A DNA stretch of 64,000 bases, taken from NCBI GenBank assembly GCA_943737045.1, contig CALSFV010000314.1:303001-367000 (forward strand), given 5' to 3'. The notes below the pieces were generated by a model. It was not told the DNA's origin and did not search any database. It was given only the letters and a program-made list of their open reading frames with translations. Shown piece by piece: positions 54,091 to 64,000 of the stretch. Both the position numbers and the translations under genes were made by a program. Source of the stretch: Parapristionchus giblindavisi (taxonomy: Eukaryota; Nematoda; Chromadorea; Rhabditida; Diplogasteridae). Position 1 is the stretch's first letter, and each line of letters begins with the position of its first letter.

Positions 54091-55310
54091 GATGAATGAT
54101 AGCTAAAAATGATACAGTAATAATAATAAAAATAGTCAAATAACCTAGAAAATTACGGTTCTCCTCCCAGAGGCCTATTTGAAAAGATGATAAGATGGAA
54201 AGACAAGAATACAGTATCTGTGGTATATTTTGTTAGCATTTAGCATTTTAATTACTTTGTGTTTTTTTTATAAATTTGCAAGAAAAATTGTTTTATAATT
54301 TATATTTTATCTATAATGTGCCTAAAAGTCATGGGACACTTTAATTTTTTTTTAAACTTTTGATCCAGGAAAGCAATCAAGCTGATCTTTCGAGTCAATG
54401 TTCAGAATTTATCAAGGGATACAAGCATGATGTGTTGGTGTAATTAAATTATCTTACTGTTTTTTGTGAAAAGTAGTATTATTATGAAACATTGTGAGTG
54501 TGAAGACACCCACTAGGGCTGCACAGTAAGCAATTTTGAATGCCTCTGACTCTGATTTGAAGATGTAGCGTGTTTGCAAATTTGATCTCCAACATTTTTA
54601 ACTCTGCAGACATTTTACATTTTACATTAGAACAACTTTATTCAGCCAATTAGGGACAGCTGGGTCGCCATTAGGGTTCTCCAATGAGCGAATCGTATCT
54701 CGTGAGTTGTCCGCATCTAACCAGCTTATCGACTGTCCAGTCGTCTTCTTCTCCGTCTTCATTCTTCTCCAGTCTTCATGGTAGTCATAGCTCTTAATTC
54801 GCCTGGAAGGCCTGATTTTGAGACCCTACTGTTCAGTGGGGAGGACTTCGAAAATTAAGGTTCCTCCGCAAACAGCTTTGCAATGTATTATATATTTATT
54901 TCCTTTATTTTTATTTAGCTCTGATTCCTCTCAGAGCCTCAGCAAGCGTTCTGCTGAGGTCATTTTGGTTAGGGCGCGCACGCTTTTAAAAACTTGTGCT
55001 TTCTCTCTCTCACATCTCTCATCCCTGCGCCTCTTTTGATGAAATCTCTTATTTGCAAAGCTAATAAATATGTTTGAGATGTTCACAAAGGTTTTTTTTC
55101 TATCGCTGTAGTTTGATCTCTGATCTTTGTATTTTGATCTTTGATCTTTGTACACAATTTTTCATACAATGGGCAAAACTTACTTAATAATGACGATGAA
55201 TAACTAAGAAAGTAGTTTCACGCAAGCACAATTGAATGATAAGTTAGGACAATTTGCCTCTATGTCTGCAGAAATGACAATAGTATTGATTATAAGATAG
55301 GAATTGGTTC
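54091..55310. other. Intergenic, no gene seen
   Basis: AT-rich, with TTTGATC motifs near 55110-55155. No exon chain. Confidence 0.4.
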
Positions 55311-55319
55311 CGTTTCAGT

Positions 55320-55541
55320 GCTAGATCAGTGATAGAGTGGCCAGATGATCAGACGAGATCGACGGGCAGAGACGCAGAGAGTCATCGCGCGCTCACTGAA
55401 CTCGATTTAGCACCACTATTAAGACGGCTTGCGGGCGGGGATAACTTCACTGAAAAAATACAAAATTTAAGAAATAATAATTTTGATAAAATAAAGATTG
55501 TAAATCGATCTAATAATTATATTGGCTCAGATTTTAAATGA
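55320..55541 (+). CDS. Possible exon of an unrecognised gene
   Basis: After a CCGTTTCAG acceptor (55311-55319) a frame runs SARSVIEWPDDQTRSTGRDA, continues through LTELDLAPLLRRLAGGDNF and ends in TGA at 55541. Its first half is GC-balanced and coding-like; the second half is AT-rich (NLRNNNFDKIKIVNRSNNYI). A similar AT-rich frame follows at 55660-55893. No family recognised, no start found. Confidence 0.3.
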   Translation, partial: ARSVIEWPDDQTRSTGRDAESHRALTELDLAPLLRRLAGGDNFTEKIQNLRNNNFDKIKIVNRSNNYIGSDFK

Positions 55542-56127
55542 AAAAGTAGAAATATCTGCGAAAGAAAATATCTCTGGAGGCCAGAAATATATAGAGTTGA
55601 TATAGCGAACAATTTATGTAGGACGCTCGAACTAATTTTTATAACCTGTTAAATGCTAAATGACTTTAATAAACACTTGCACTGGCAACGCCAGCTACAC
55701 TACATGCGAAAACATCAGAATAATAATTATAATAAATTATAATAAATTTATGCGTTACAAGGATAACTCAGATATAGTGAACTATTTATGGCGTAATGAA
55801 TTACATAAAATACGGTGCCACAGCTTGCGTAGCAAAGAAATAACAAATAATCATTACATATTGAAAAAAGACAAATTAATACTTTCTGGATGATTTAAAC
55901 ATTAATAGAGCTGTTATTGCTAAATTTATTTTAATTAAAAAATTATTCTATTTCTTTATTAAATTTATTCTATAATTACAGTAATATTTCAATCAGATCT
56001 CAGTGACCGCACACCTAAAATTGTTAATATTTGGGTTAGTTTTTTCAATGAGTTTTATTTTTAGATCATTAAATTTATTCTATTTTGACTACAAAGACAA
56101 AATTGTAATATTCATTGTATCAAGAAA

Positions 56128-56196
56128 AGATGTCGTCAGTGATGGTGAAGTTTCAGATTACATCTCTACTTGTATTCTTTGTAGTATCTCTGAGGT
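56128..56196 (+). CDS. Possible signal-peptide first exon
   Basis: ATG at 56128 gives MSSVMVKFQITSLLVFFVVS, signal-peptide-like, up to a GTATAC donor after 56188. A candidate next exon after 56486 (TTCCAG) is open for ~40 codons in the matching phase. Support is weak. Confidence 0.22.
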
Positions 56197-56693
56197 ATAC
56201 ACTTTACTTACTTTATCGTTGCAGTACTCTCACTTGTTGTAGTTTTGGCATATTACAGTAATCATCCGTTTAAAAAATTGTTTTTTTTCCTCCTTCCATG
56301 AATAAATTTTAAATCTCATTGAACAAAAACTGCTATGATAAGATGCACTTAAAAATGTTTATGGTAATTTTAGAAATAAATTCAGTTCAGGTCAAATGAA
56401 ATATGGCAAACAATCCTTTATCAGCTTTATCGATAAGAGGAAGAACACGTTAAAGATGTAGTGTTTCTGTAATTAAACGTTCCAGCCGATTGATTGTCCG
56501 GCGTGGTATCCACTCGAACTATTATATGACACGTCAAATTATCTACATAAACTCTCTTAAGTCAGTGCATATACATCGATATGTAGCTCCGCCCATAACT
56601 GAATAACCATACTTACATAGTGATTTTGACTCCACCCATTTAACTTCGCGGGCTTGGACACCGCTTGCACACAACATCACCCAAAATCTTTAT

Positions 56694-56888
56694 TCATTTA
56701 AAAAAAAGTAACCTACGAGTGAGGCCTTCGAGGAAATATTCGTTACACTTCACGGTTCCACATCCACGTTTAGACGTCCGTCGAGTAGATTCGCCATCCC
56801 GGTGATGGCACCCTTCCTCGGACGACCTCATCGACGAAGCTGATGAAGAAGATTCGCTAATATAATGACGAAGAAACAATGAGTAAAC
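56694..56888 (-). CDS. Terminal exon of a minus-strand gene
   Basis: Minus strand: TCTCCTACAG acceptor, then VYSLFLRHYISESSSSASSM, a basic/acidic stretch (RSSEEGCHHRDGESTRRTSK), GCGTVKCNEYFLEG and a hydrophobic end LTRRLLFFK before TGA. AATAAA follows within a few bases of the stop, as expected for a true 3' end. Upstream exons (coordinates above 56888) could not be fixed. An ATG at about 56971 (MSRCLGPKSLWNVVN) is near but out of phase. Family unknown. Confidence 0.42.
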   Translation of the reverse strand, partial: VYSLFLRHYISESSSSASSMRSSEEGCHHRDGESTRRTSKRGCGTVKCNEYFLEGLTRRLLFFK

Positions 56889-57480
56889 CTGTAGGAGAGA
56901 ATATCATAGCTTCAAACACTTTACAGTTCACAACATTCCACAAACTCTTTGGTCCAAGGCAACGAGACATTTGAACTTTGAACTTTGTCAGTTTCAGAGT
57001 CTACAGTCTATGAACGTTTCGTCGCTAGAGCACACAGAGGGAAGTAGGACAAGAATAAATCAATGATCAAAGAATGTGGATTGGCCTGTTTATCAAATTC
57101 ACACTGACAATGAGATTTTTCATGCATTCTCTGCTCTGATCAAATATTAGACACTAATTCCACTTTATCTCTCCCCACAAATATCGATTGATTCTGTCCA
57201 TTTGTATGCATCGACTCGTGCAACGCAAGAATGTGATCTACTATCTATAGGAATCAGAGATATAAGATTAAGACTATCGATTGATCTACCTTAACCCTAT
57301 CTGCGGAGCTACATCAAGATGAATACAAAATGGCCTTGCTAGTTGCTCATACTAATTAATACAGTGGAAAGAAATAGTGCGTACTGTACGAGGAATGACA
57401 AGTATGGTAAGGGAAAGAAGTATTATAATAAGAATGAGAGATGTCTACGGTATTAGGTATTACGGTATTAAGGATAATAC

Positions 57481-58691
57481 AGGATACCCATGAAAAACAC
57501 GTGAGCACTATTCTGTCCACGAAGCCATACCCAGCCGTACAAAGAGTAAACCCGGTGAGCCATATAATTGCTCGGTACCGGGAGTACCCCACGAACGGAC
57601 ATTCCGGGCTATGGAATCGAAAGACAGACTAACTAACTAATTTCAGAAAGATCGATACGACTATCGTGGGGGTGGGATAGGGTACCTCACTGATGGAATA
57701 GACGTATCCCTGCGTAGATGAGCGACGAATCCACATGTAGGTGAGCCTCGAGAAGTTGGGAAACAGTAAGACGATCATCGAAGTTGGAGTTCAGCCAATG
57801 AGAGAAGAAGAGCGTGTGGGATGAGACGATAACCTATAATGGAATAATGGCTTATATACTGTAGTGGTGCATGGTGGGTAATACAGGATACCCCTGAAAA
57901 ACACGTGAGCACTAATCTGTCCACGAAGCCATACCCAGCCGTACAAAGAGTAAACCCGGTGAGCCATATAATTGCTCGGTACCGGGAGTACCCCACGAAC
58001 GGACATTCCGGGCTATGGAATCGAAAGACTGACTAACTAACTAATTTCAGAAAGATCGATACGACTATCGTGGGGGTGGGATACGGTACCTCACTGATGG
58101 AATAGACGTATCCATGCGTAGATGAGCGACGAATCCACATGTAGGTGAGCCTCGAGAAGTTGGGAAACAGTAAGACGATCATCGAAGTTGGTGTTCAGCC
58201 AATGAGAGAAGAAGAGCGTGTGGGATGAGAAGATAACCTATAATGGAATATTGGCTTATATACTGTAGTGGTGCATGGTGGGTAATACAGGATACCCCTG
58301 AAAAACACGTGAGCACTAATCTGTCCACGAAGCCATACCCAGCCGTACAAAGAGTAAACCCGGTGAGCCATATAATTGCTCGGTACCGGGAGTACCCCAT
58401 GAACGGACATTCCGGGCTATGGAATCGAAAGACTGACTAACTAACTAATTTCAGAAAGATCGATACGACTATCGTGGGGGTGGGATACGGTACCTCACTG
58501 ATGGAATAGACGTATCCCTGCGTAGATGAGCGACGAATCCACATGTAGGTGAGCCTCGAGAAGTTGGGAAACAGTAAGACGATCATCGAAGTTGTCGCTC
58601 AGCCGATGAGAGAAGAAGAGCGTGTGGGATGAGACGATAAACTATAATGGAATAATGGCTTATATACTGTAGTGGTGCATGGTGGGTAATG
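57481..58691. repeat. Tandem array: three 404-bp units
   Basis: Units start at 57481, 57885 and 58289, exactly 404 bp apart and nearly identical. Each contains GCCATACCCAGCCGTAC, a hairpin CCCGGTGAGC ... GCTCGGTACCGGG, and GGTACCTCACTGATGGAATA. The minus-strand frames (SRYRAIIWLTGFTLCTAGYG) repeat with the unit and begin with ATG only in the third copy. A diverged fourth copy lies at 60095-60560. Confidence 0.93.
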
Positions 58692-59595
58692 CACTGGAGT
58701 GAAGACCAAGGAAGACCGTCATCTTCGTCTGGCAATTCTTCACTTGCGCACTGCTTTCTAAACTAACAATAAAGATTTTTTTATAGACAATCATTTATTT
58801 CTACACCCGAAGATTGTTGAATACTCATACAAATGACAAAGAGTAATGAATACAGTAGATATCTACATAATAAACTTTGAATGAATCTATCGAGAGAAGA
58901 TTGCCCATAATACAGGAATAGTCAATCCTAATGCAGAGTAATGTACAACAACAGATAAAAGTGTCTGTAGTTTCATCTTACTCTCTATATTCCTTTCTGT
59001 TTGATCCAAAAGTCTTTCCAAATGACTATTATGCATTAGCTATATGATAATTATAATATGCTAAATAGATTAGATTACACTACACAACAATTAATAAGGA
59101 TAATATATCTAATGATATATCTGGAGAAAAGTAACTTGAAGTAATTCGATCAGAGAACTCTCGAGTACTAGAACAAATAGGGAATTGAGTAGAAAGGTGA
59201 GATTAGATCAAGCTATTACTGATCCTGACGATCCTTGTGAGTCTATGGTATATGTTGAATCAGAGATGGAAAGACTTTTGGATCAAACAGAAAGGAATAT
59301 AGAGAGTAAGATGAAACTACAGACACTTTTATCTGTTGTTGTACATTACTCTGCATTAGGATTGACTATTCCTGTATTATGGGCAATCTTCTCTCGATAG
59401 ATTCATTCAAAGTTTATTATGTAGATATCTACTGTATTCATTACTCTTTGTCATTTGTATGAGTATTCAACAATCTTCGGGTGTAGAAATAAATGATTGT
59501 CTATAAAAAAATCTTTATTGTTAGTTTAGAAAGCAGTGCGCAAGTGAAGAATTGCCAGACGAAGATGACGGTCTTCCTTGGTCTTCACTCCAGTG
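58692..59595. repeat. Near-perfect inverted repeat, two 328-bp arms around 248 bp
   Basis: Left arm 58692-59019 and right arm 59268-59595 are reverse complements with no indel (CACTGGAGTGAAGACCAAGG at one end, CTTCACTCCAGTG at the other). The right arm encodes the end of the frame at 59185-59400, and the left arm carries the same end on the minus strand. Confidence 0.95.
59185..59400 (+). CDS. C-terminal exon of a possible tail-anchored protein
   Basis: The frame reads KVRLDQAITDPDDPCESMVY, then a heptad-like stretch (ESEMERLLDQTERNIESKMK), one hydrophobic segment (TLLSVVVHYSALGLTIPVLW) and stops four residues later. A coiled-coil followed by a C-terminal membrane segment resembles tail-anchored or SNARE-like proteins, but no family can be named. 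An AATAAA lies at about 59490. The start is unclear (no ATG; acceptor GAGTAG at 59191 possible). The last 44 residues are duplicated in reverse in the other arm (minus strand, ending near 58895). Confidence 0.45.
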   Translation: MSRKVRLDQAITDPDDPCESMVYVESEMERLLDQTERNIESKMKLQTLLSVVVHYSALGLTIPVLWAIFSR

Positions 59596-60094
59596 GTAGA
59601 AAAGATAACGACGCACCGATGTCGCCTCTAGAAGCCGTTATTGTATCTTAGAGTAGCACTTAGAGTAGGGCAGAATAGAGTAGCACGTTAAGTGGTGTTG
59701 GTTGTGGATCGACCGCTCTAGTGCGACTAGAGATAGGAATGAAGAATGGACTAATAACGTCACAATTGCCTGCGAAGATTCCTTTGTGATTGAAACACAA
59801 AGACGACTATATAACATCCTCCCAGTCTCTTGATGAACCAGTCTATACCGACTTGTACTGTTGTATTTGACATTATATTGATAGACGGCACCAACTAGTA
59901 GAGTAGAGTAGAACAGATGATGATGACGATCGTTGATGACGACGATGAACTAATGTGTCGATCTTTAGATGGATCGAATATCATAGACGAGAGAAAGAAA
60001 GATATACTAAGAAAGAAATCCGATACAGTAAGAAAGCTGTCTAAGGTAGAGGTAAAGAGAGCTAATACCTGATACTCATGCAAAAAACGGAATA
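59596..60094. other. Intergenic, no gene seen
   Basis: Rich in GATGA/GACGA motifs. No exon recognised. Confidence 0.35.
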
Positions 60095-60560
60095 CTACAT
60101 ATATAATATACTACACCAATCTATCCACGAAACCATACCCAGCCGTACTTGAGGTAAACCCGGTGAGCCTTATAAATTGCTCGTTACCGGGAATACCCCA
60201 TGAACGGGCATACTGGGCTACGGTACCGTAACTAACAAACCAAATAACGAGAATTAGAACTAACTAATGAACTAGAACTAGTGGTCTAGCAAAATGATCC
60301 ATACATAAAGCCATACCCACCCGTACACTACCGCATGGCAGAGGGTAAGTCAACGGATGCGGCAAGATGTGGCATAAGAGAAAACACACTAAGAGAAAGA
60401 TAATCAATAGCACGTCAATGATAGGGTGGAATACGGTACCTCACTGAAGAAATAGGCGTATCCTTGATTAGCTGACGAATCCAATTGCAGACAAGCGCAA
60501 AGAACTCCCGAAGTTGATATGCCTCGAGACGATCATCGAAGTTGAGCAAGATGAAGACGG
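60095..60560. repeat. Diverged fourth copy of the 404-bp unit
   Basis: CCATACCCAGCCGTACTTGA, AAACCCGGTGAGCC and CTCGTTACCGGGAATACCCC, then GGAATACGGTACCTCACTGA and GACGATCATCGAAGTTG, in the same order as the array, with an insertion of about 80 bp. The hairpin stem is kept. Confidence 0.8.
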
Positions 60561-60619
60561 GCAGAGAAGAGGGGGAAGAGACGATGAATGACGAAGGGAG
60601 CTATGATGTTGTATCATAT

Positions 60620-63030
60620 ACTCCAGACTTTCGGCGCGACACGCGCGCGGGGTAGTGACAAGTCGTGCGCGGGGTAGTGACGAGTTGCGAGTTATACGCG
60701 GGGTAGTGACAACTCGCGCGCGGGTTAAAGTGAAGTCGCGGTATCACGCGCGACTTAAGGACACTTAAGGCACTGAACAACTCGCGCGCGACTTACTGCA
60801 AGTCGCGTGCGACTTACTGTAACTCTTTCGTGGGAGCATAGTTCATTTTTGCGAGTGTTTCCTATGTACGAAGCATATCATTAGTTGTTTAATTCTTTGT
60901 TATGAATGGTTGAAGCGATGTTTCGAGGGCATTTCAACCAAATATAAGAACAATGTGAGAATTCTATCCGATTGTATATTCTTTTATGAATTTGTAGTAA
61001 CATTATAGACTTTTTAGGAGAAAACCAAATGCAAGTGATTTTAAGCTATTTATGCATGATCCATCTTCAATATATGTGTTAAAAATCAATAAAATAAGAA
61101 ATTAAATGTATATAATGTTGGAAATAAATATGTGCAAGATCATTTTCGCTTATGTGACAATGGAGAATGAAAAATTTCCATCATATATCATAGTGACATT
61201 AATAAATAGTTTATATAACTGGCACATCAATTTATGGAAGTTCAGTTTAAAAAGTCAGTTCATGATAGAATATTTTTTTAATTGACGATATTTGTTACCG
61301 TTTCCATGAAGGTGCGGTTTCATTTCATTTCTCTTCTTTTGACGTTTGATGAATTTATTCGTGCATTTACCTCTATTTCTTATTAAAAGTTGTTTATTAT
61401 GTTGCCATAAAGCTACCCGCACTTTCGATAATCTGTTCGTCTTTAGCTTATTCGCTGAATTCAAGTTATTTCTCATGTTCTGTAAAGCAGCTGTTCAATG
61501 CTTATTTTGTTTGTAGTTACAGAATCTGATCATCGTGTCTACGCAGTCAATGAACTGAGTTATGATTATGAAGAAGAAGGAGCCGGATGACTGAGGAGGA
61601 TATATTCATCAAGGCTTAATAAGTATGTGTTTTAATATCATTGTAAAGTGCTCAGGTGTTTGAATCCAGGCATGATCACGTATAATTTGTGCAGTTAGTC
61701 AATAACTGTTAGTCGAATAGTCGTGCCTCGTGCATGGATTATCCGTGATCATGTATTGATTCTGAAATTCCATGCAAGATCAGGGAAAATTCGAGCATGA
61801 TTAAGAATCGTGAATGACCATGCATCATCATGGAATTTGCCGGATCGTGCATGATTTTACATGTATCAGCGATCATTTAACACCTGAGCAGTATCGAACG
61901 ATTTTCAATTTTGCTAAATAGTAACGAAATCTCGTGTATTTATTTATAAAGTTTACTCTAGTTATTTATTCATTAATTGTTTTCAGAGTCACTCTATGAT
62001 AAATTGAGGATATTTGCTGAATAATGGAGGATGCCTACTGTATATATCAATCGATATTCCTCAGGTAAATTGCTATTCTCTTATTCTTGCTCTTACTAAT
62101 GATTGTGTGAATTATCACTGCCCTAGCAGGTCTTGTGCCTTGAAGAGCGGATTTGATGATAGTCGAGGTGTAATTTGTCCATTACTTATAATATTTAAAG
62201 GCAATGAGTGTTGTGATTAGAAATATGGCCCATGGAGTAATGTTATTATTGGACAAGCACAAGTACAATGGAGATTCTGAACTGTAAGATATTCTGTTAT
62301 CTGTTACTGAGAGTATTAATGTGGGAGTTTGTTTGTCTTGGAGCTTCACAAATATACTTTAATTTATCTTAACTTTCACACATTTAATTAATTTTTTTCA
62401 GAAAAGAAATCGGAATATGATAGGAATATATTATTGCAAGTATATAGTTTGGTCTGATCTTAGTGTGAAGAGGACAATGATGGTTAGTTATTTTCTATGT
62501 GATATATCTTATTTATTCTTTTATAATTTTCCTTTTTGATTAAAACGTTTCTTTGCAGAGAATCGTACTATATCGAATAATATCTAGAGCTTATCATAAT
62601 AACTATGAAGATTGACTTCATCATTATCTGCTGATTATATCAAGATAATATTAATTAATTGTTGTGACCATTGTAATTTTTTGTTACCATGTTGATTGCA
62701 TTGTGTTCGTTACGAGTTTTCTCTTCAGTTTTTCCAATTGCTCTCATTAATCTTGTATCTTTTTATTCGTTCAATAAACAGTGTATATTTTACTATAGTG
62801 AATTGGATAATTACAGTATACTTGAAGTTATGTAAGTAAAGCTAGGGCAGGGGAAAGTAGAAGAGGAAGGGAGCGGGTCGCGCACGTCTTATCGACAAGT
62901 CGCGCGCGGGTTATTTACAACTCGCGCGCGGGGTAGTGACTAGTCGCGACGCGCCCGCGCCGCGACTTGTAACTAACCCGCGCGCGACTTGTCACTACCC
63001 CGCGCGCGTGTCGCGCAGAAAGTCTGGAGT
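60620..63030. mobile_element. 2.4-kb foldback element with GC-rich tips and internal exon-like segments
   Basis: ACTCCAGACTTTCGGCGCGA at the left and its complement ending AGTCTGGAGT at the right. Both tips carry tandem CGCGCGGGGTAGTGACAAGT-type blocks in opposite orientation, in an otherwise AT-rich element. Inside, plus-strand segments with good splice sites look coding: 61516-61590 (SDHRVYAVNELSYDYEEEGA, stop), and 62400-62483 joined to 62561-62617 (KRNRNMIGIYYCKYIVWSDL...KRTMM then RIVLYRIISRAYHNNYED, stop). The YCKYIVWSD block is distantly reminiscent of YqaJ-type nucleases; this is only a lead. Confidence 0.65.
61649..61890. repeat. Small element with 12-bp inverted ends, nested
   Basis: TGCTCAGGTGTT and AACACCTGAGCA are exact inverted ends of a 242-bp segment full of CATGATCACG-like short palindromes. 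It lies within the 2.4-kb foldback element. Confidence 0.7.
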
Positions 63031-63128
63031 ACGGAATACCAAGGATCACGCACACAATCACGCTCTCGATCTTGATGTTTTGATTGGAAGAAAGGAATGG
63101 TCTATCCTGTTCCTAGTCATCGATCTGA

Positions 63129-63570
63129 CTAGGGAATGGTTTCTTTGATGCATGAAATTACGGTTAGTGACCTACATAGCGATAATCAGCATGGTCGACT
63201 TAGTAAGAATCAACTTTCAAAAGCTGCAGTTGATCGATTTTTTGAACGAAACCCGTCGCATATCCGCCGCACGAAAGACAGCTAAAGTAGACTTTTTGGA
63301 CTTAATTTCCATTGAAACAGCAATTTTTTGCTGGAATTACCATACAGACATAAAATGCTGTCTGGGGAATCGAACTCTTGTTCAAAAAGTAGAAAAACAA
63401 AAAATGCAACTTTTTGGCTGTCTTTCGTGCGGCGGATATGCGACCGGTTTCGTTTAAAAATCGATAAATAGAAACTTTTGAAAGTTGATTCTTACTAAGT
63501 CGATCACGCTGATTATCGCTATGTGGGTCACTAGTCGTAATTTCATGCATCACAGAAACCATTACCTAGT
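63129..63570. repeat. 440-bp palindromic element
   Basis: ACTAGGGAATGGTTTCTTTG at the left pairs with GAAACCATTACCTAGT at the right. Arms of ~170 bp contain CGCATATCCGCCGCACGAAA and its complement. Mirror-image frames (ARKTAK) are not genes. Confidence 0.88.
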
Positions 63571-64000
63571 GAGTACATGGGCAAGTGATTTACAACTCCT
63601 ATCCCTTCCCTGGCTCGGCGAGATTATGTGATCGATCTTTGATCATAGTAGAGAGCGTGCAAATGTGAGAGAGTACAGACAGAGTGAGAGAGTGCAGAGA
63701 AAGAAATATCTGCCCTTCTCACTGACCTACCATGGGAACACCAATAGTGTTGACTCATTGGTGATTGTCAAACTTCTCGATCGATTCCCCCTGTTGTCTG
63801 CTATGTCTCCTATGGCCCTCTTCCTCTCCCTTTCATTCAATCCCTATTTCGTTCATTGATATTTTTACTTTATCATATTTGCATATTATTTCGTTGTTGT
63901 TGACTAGTCTTGCACATGATTATCTATAGCACGGCATACCATTCATGTTCATTTGATATGTCGTCTTCTGTTGTTTTCGCCGCTCCTCACTCCCTGTTCG
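63571..64000. other. Right-edge intergenic DNA, no gene seen
   Basis: Pyrimidine-rich and AT-rich sequence with one unsupported plus-strand frame near 63665-63859. Confidence 0.35.

Noticed and set aside
57356..58410. Repeated minus-strand frame SRYRAIIWLTGFTLCTAGYG
   Set aside because: Present once per 404-bp unit, begins with ATG only in one copy, overlaps the hairpin, and has variable ends. More likely incidental to a non-coding repeat.
57481..58691. CRISPR array
   Set aside because: Three 404-bp full-unit repeats without short spacers, in a eukaryotic genome.

Overview
The window is eukaryotic and reads like a free-living nematode genome. It shows short exons with strong GT-AG introns, TTTCAG-type 3' splice sites, small proteins split over many exons, recurrent CTACCGTAA-type and TTTGATC motifs, and very many small foldback (palindromic) DNA elements. 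The TTTGATC style is what I associate with diplogastrids such as Pristionchus. That assignment is inference, because no ribosomal or mitochondrial marker is present.

Layout. 1-336 (-): 5' end of a secreted Thr/Ser-rich protein. 1-5.4 kb: repeats, a GAGGGA microsatellite and two weak minus-strand frames. 5495-7192 (+): candidate neuropeptide precursor in three exons. 7760-9198 (+): acidic, Tyr/Ser-rich 234-residue protein in eight exons, all introns phase 0. 12298-13073 (+): 74-residue single-pass membrane protein. 14185-18609 (+): PRELI/MSF1-domain mitochondrial lipid-transfer protein, a PRELID3/slowmo orthologue. This is the only gene with a firm functional name. 18.6-31.9 kb: gene-poor, dominated by foldback elements and pyrimidine-rich DNA. 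31937-42441 (+) and 47365-52523 (+): two paralogous multi-exon genes in tandem (A and B). Each has an N-terminal CxCPxC module, a disordered middle with a basic/acidic heptad-like segment, and a membrane segment near the C terminus. Remnants of a third copy lie between them. 52.5-64 kb: large inverted duplications, a three-copy 404-bp tandem array, a terminal exon of a minus-strand gene, and a 2.4-kb foldback element with GC-rich tips.

All exon models were made by eye from splice sites and reading phase. Genes A and B support each other through matching domain order and a shared cysteine motif. The PRELI gene is supported by family similarity. The neuropeptide gene is supported by signal peptide, dibasic sites, an amidation signal and phase agreement.

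Mobile DNA is the second theme. At least a dozen long inverted repeats, a roughly 115-bp hairpin family in many copies, and a roughly 350-bp family joining transposon-like inverted ends to an internal tRNA-like segment occupy intergenic DNA and introns. Several sit inside introns of the PRELI gene and genes A and B, where transcripts would fold into long double-stranded RNA.
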